Below are positions 62,263 through 64,000 of a DNA stretch of 64,000 bases, piece by piece. Position numbers and translations under genes: made by a program. Location of the stretch: the NCBI GenBank assembly GCA_013360915.1, contig JABWAT010000001.1, forward strand, positions 718,981-782,980, read 5' to 3'. The stretch is from Bacteroidota bacterium. GTDB taxonomy: Bacteria > Bacteroidota > JABWAT01. Numbering within the stretch: the stretch's first letter is position 1; every line of letters begins with the position of its first letter. The notes below the pieces were generated by a model. That model searched no databases and had not been told where the DNA came from. It saw only the letters and a program-made list of their open reading frames with translations.

Positions 62263-63305
62263 AATTTGCCTGGCCGGACTACGCACTCCTTTTTCCGATT
62301 TTGCTGATTGCCGGGGTCCTCGTATGGATCTATCAGCGATATCAGAACCGGCAATTACTGAACTATTTTTCCACCTCGAATCTCGAAAAGCTGGCAGACA
62401 GACCCTCGCACCATTTACCGGTTCTGACCTTAATCCTCTGGTCTTTCATGTGGATTTTCCTGGTGGTAAGTCTGATGGGGCCTCTGCTTGGTGAACGGAT
62501 ACGGGAAGTGAAATCGAAGGGAACCGACATCATCATTGCCCTTGATGTCTCCAATTCCATGCTTGCGCAGGATATACAGCCCAGCCGGCTGGAAAAAACC
62601 AAACTGGAAATCAGAAATTTCGTCAGTCAGCTGAAAGGCGATCGGGTCGGATTAATTGTTTTCGAAAACGATGCCTTCCTTCAATGTCCGCTGACCACCG
62701 ATTACTCAGCCATATACATGTACCTGGATGCCATCACCACCGGCTACCTTCCCAATCCGGGCACCAACCTGGCCGGACCGGTTTATCAATCCGCAGAAGC
62801 CTTTAAGCGAACACTTTCCATTGGGGAAACAGCCGAAGACAAGGAACGAACCCGCATTCTGGTGGTTTTATCGGATGGAGAGGACCACGAAGGAGGCCTG
62901 AACGAAGCCATTGCCTTCGCGAAGGAAGAACGGATCCGTGTTTACACAGTTGGGGTGGGTACTGCTGCTGGCGGTCCGATTCCGGTAACCGACCGGTTTG
63001 GAAAAGTCACCGATTTCAGGCGTGACCGGTCGGGCAATGTGGTCACCACACAGCTTAAGGAACAGAATATGGCAGAACTCGCCAGTGGAACCGGCGGAGA
63101 GTATTTCAGAATCGGGTCGGCCTTCTCTGATTTTTATAAACTGAGCGATGTGGTCAGTTCCCTGAAAAAGGAGGATTACAAAGCTGAGGAAGTGCTCGAT
63201 CTGGATAATAAATTCCAGTATCCGCTTGCGGCCGGATTGGTTTTATTCATGTGCCTGACCGGCTTAACTCTTTTCACCACCCGTAAAAAGGAACCCCTGT
63301 CATGA
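62259..63305 (+). CDS. batB: BatB, VWA-domain membrane protein
   Basis: A 348-residue protein like BatA: helices at about 8-27 and 50-70, VWA with MIDAS LDVSNSM (Asp96) and VVLSDGEDHEGGLNEA, and a last helix near 325-342 (AAGLVLFMCLTGLTLF). I chose ATG 62259 because it overlaps the batA stop and has GGAGAACC before it; 62247 and 62160 also open the frame but overlap batA more. The stop overlaps batC by 4 bp. Confidence 0.92.
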   Translation: MKFAWPDYALLFPILLIAGVLVWIYQRYQNRQLLNYFSTSNLEKLADRPSHHLPVLTLILWSFMWIFLVVSLMGPLLGERIREVKSKGTDIIIALDVSNSMLAQDIQPSRLEKTKLEIRNFVSQLKGDRVGLIVFENDAFLQCPLTTDYSAIYMYLDAITTGYLPNPGTNLAGPVYQSAEAFKRTLSIGETAEDKERTRILVVLSDGEDHEGGLNEAIAFAKEERIRVYTVGVGTAAGGPIPVTDRFGKVTDFRRDRSGNVVTTQLKEQNMAELASGTGGEYFRIGSAFSDFYKLSDVVSSLKKEDYKAEEVLDLDNKFQYPLAAGLVLFMCLTGLTLFTTRKKEPLS

Positions 63306-63976
63306 TCTGGTTGATTCTGGCGTTTCTTTCCCTGGATATCGGGAATCTTCAGAAGGCCGATCTTCTTTATAAGAAGGGCCAATATGCAGAGGCACTTCAA
63401 CTGTATCAGAACGAGCAAAAGGAAAGACCGGATGACCCTCTGCTTGCATTCAACATTGGTAATACCCTGATGAAACTTGGCAGGCAGGATGAAGCGGTCC
63501 GCCAGTATCAGTTATCTGAATCCCTCACAAGATCGGCCCCGGTGGCCGGCAAGTCGGCCTATAACCGGGCGCTTGCCAATATGAAGCAACAGGAAATGGA
63601 AAAAGCACTGCTGGACGCACGCCAGGCTGTGAAATTAAATCCGGCCGATCCTGATGCCCGTGCCAATGCCGAGGTGATTTCCCGTCTGATTGACCTCAGG
63701 CAGCAACAACAGAAACAGCAACAGAACAAAGACGATAAAAAAGACCAGAACAAACAGGATCAGCAAAAACAGGAACAACAAAAGCAGGACCAGCAGAAAA
63801 ACGATCAGAAGAAACAAGATCAGCAAAAGCCAGATCAGCAGCAGCAACAAGCCACCATGCCAAAAGAGCAGGCTCAGCGTTTACTGGATGCTTTGAAAAA
63901 AAATGAACAGGAAGCACTTCTGAAAAAGAAAGAAATGCAAACCCGTCAGCGACGGAAAACCGACAAGGACTGGTAA
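63302..63976 (+). CDS. batC: BatC, TPR protein with a Gln/Lys-rich region
   Basis: A 224-residue protein with an N-terminal helix (MIWLILAFLSLDIGNLQ, a possible weak signal or anchor), then TPR units at about 10-115 (YKKGQYAEALQLYQNEQKE, AFNIGNTLMKLGRQDEAVRQY, ARQAVKLNPADPDARANAEV). From about 135 to 185 it is almost all Gln, Lys, Asp and Asn, then a short Lys-rich end. BatC in other Bacteroidota has the same TPR-plus-QK architecture and sits between batB and batD. Coupled to batB by ATGA. Confidence 0.9.
   Translation: MIWLILAFLSLDIGNLQKADLLYKKGQYAEALQLYQNEQKERPDDPLLAFNIGNTLMKLGRQDEAVRQYQLSESLTRSAPVAGKSAYNRALANMKQQEMEKALLDARQAVKLNPADPDARANAEVISRLIDLRQQQQKQQQNKDDKKDQNKQDQQKQEQQKQDQQKNDQKKQDQQKPDQQQQQATMPKEQAQRLLDALKKNEQEALLKKKEMQTRQRRKTDKDW
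63701..63856 (+). repeat. Low-complexity CAG/AAA-rich tract within batC
   Basis: About 155 bases made of units such as CAGCAAAAACAGGA and CAGCAAAAGCCAGAT with irregular variation encode a Gln/Lys/Asp-rich linker. Codon use looks normal for the gene, and the tract is a plausible place for length variation between strains. Confidence 0.7.
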
Positions 63977-63977
63977 C

Positions 63978-64000
63978 ATGCGATTGATTCTGTTTCTTCT
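63978..64000 (+). CDS. Start of the next bat-operon gene (BatD-like), truncated by the window
   Basis: An ATG one base after the batC stop begins MRLILFLL, the start of a signal peptide, and runs off the right edge. In bat operons the gene after batC is usually batD, a secreted BatD/oxygen tolerance protein. The identity is from position only. Confidence 0.5.

Noticed and set aside
1-64000. tRNA, rRNA, CRISPR, insertion sequence, integrase-linked island, or toxin-antitoxin pair
   Set aside because: I saw no cloverleaf with CCA end, no regular spacer repeats, no transposase, and the only recombinase is the housekeeping Xer type. An absence judged by eye, so small items could be missed.

Overview
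The window looks like a chromosomal stretch from a member of the Bacteroidota / FCB group with a moderate G+C content. Four things point there. A type IX secretion (T9SS) porU-porV pair sits beside a protein with a T9SS C-terminal sorting domain. A GlgA-like protein stands next to a DUF4270-type lipoprotein. A Bacteroides aerotolerance (bat) operon fills the right end. Several promoters have the Bacteroidota form (TTTG or ATTG, 19-20 nt, TAnnTTTG) rather than the sigma70 form. Some genes carry good Shine-Dalgarno sequences and the order differs from model Bacteroides or Flavobacterium, so a deeper FCB lineage (Rhodothermia, Balneolia, Ignavibacteria or Kapabacteria-like) is plausible. This is inference; I cannot place it further. 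I saw no tRNA, rRNA, CRISPR array, insertion sequence or prophage. No stretch over 300 bases lacks a gene; the longest intergenic region is about 207 bases (42168-42374).

Layout. 1-11221 (minus): envelope/T9SS locus porU, porV, an M6-like T9SS cargo that has lost its zinc motif, a metallopeptidase/beta-propeller/outer-membrane-barrel protein, and the start of another secreted protein; the last three are translationally coupled. 11350-11697 (minus): HIT protein. 11821-21155 (plus): GlgA-like protein with unusual donor loops, GmhB-type phosphatase, DUF4270-like lipoprotein, outer-membrane protein, TPR protein, rpiB, glyA, tatC and a polyprenyl diphosphate synthase. 21162-25909 (minus): Omp85 protein, DUF2795 protein, M23 peptidase and HPr kinase. 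25971-30736 (minus): an unknown protein, ybeY, DUF494, topA, xer recombinase and hpf, ending in a terminator that abuts hprK. 30777-39327 (minus): glycosyltransferase, DUF2723 membrane protein, hemW, lepB, lepA and an isoprenoid-synthase-like protein. 39431-43109: smpB and tyrS (plus), a Gfo/Idh/MocA oxidoreductase (minus) and an unknown protein (plus). 43121-50738 (minus): glutamine synthetase-like protein, membrane pyrophosphatase, NAD(P)-binding protein and uvrA. 50902-53696 (plus): rpsT, an EamA transporter and a CrtI-like oxidoreductase. 53717-55801 (minus): GAF/HD-GYP protein. 55913-58336 (plus): RsmI-like methyltransferase, flavin-reductase-like protein, small CPXCG-type protein and HAD hydrolase. 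58405-64000 (plus): bat operon (MoxR, DUF58, membrane protein, BatA, BatB, BatC and the first codons of a BatD-like gene).

Most genes are housekeeping or envelope genes. The parts most worth a second look are the coupled set downstream of porU-porV, the GlgA-like/DUF4270 cluster with degenerate sugar-nucleotide loops, the hairpin plus 11-codon leader ORF that overlaps the hprK start, a terminator just upstream of the glutamine synthetase-like gene, an orphan isoprenoid-synthase-like protein, and an unknown protein preceded by mutually exclusive inverted repeats.
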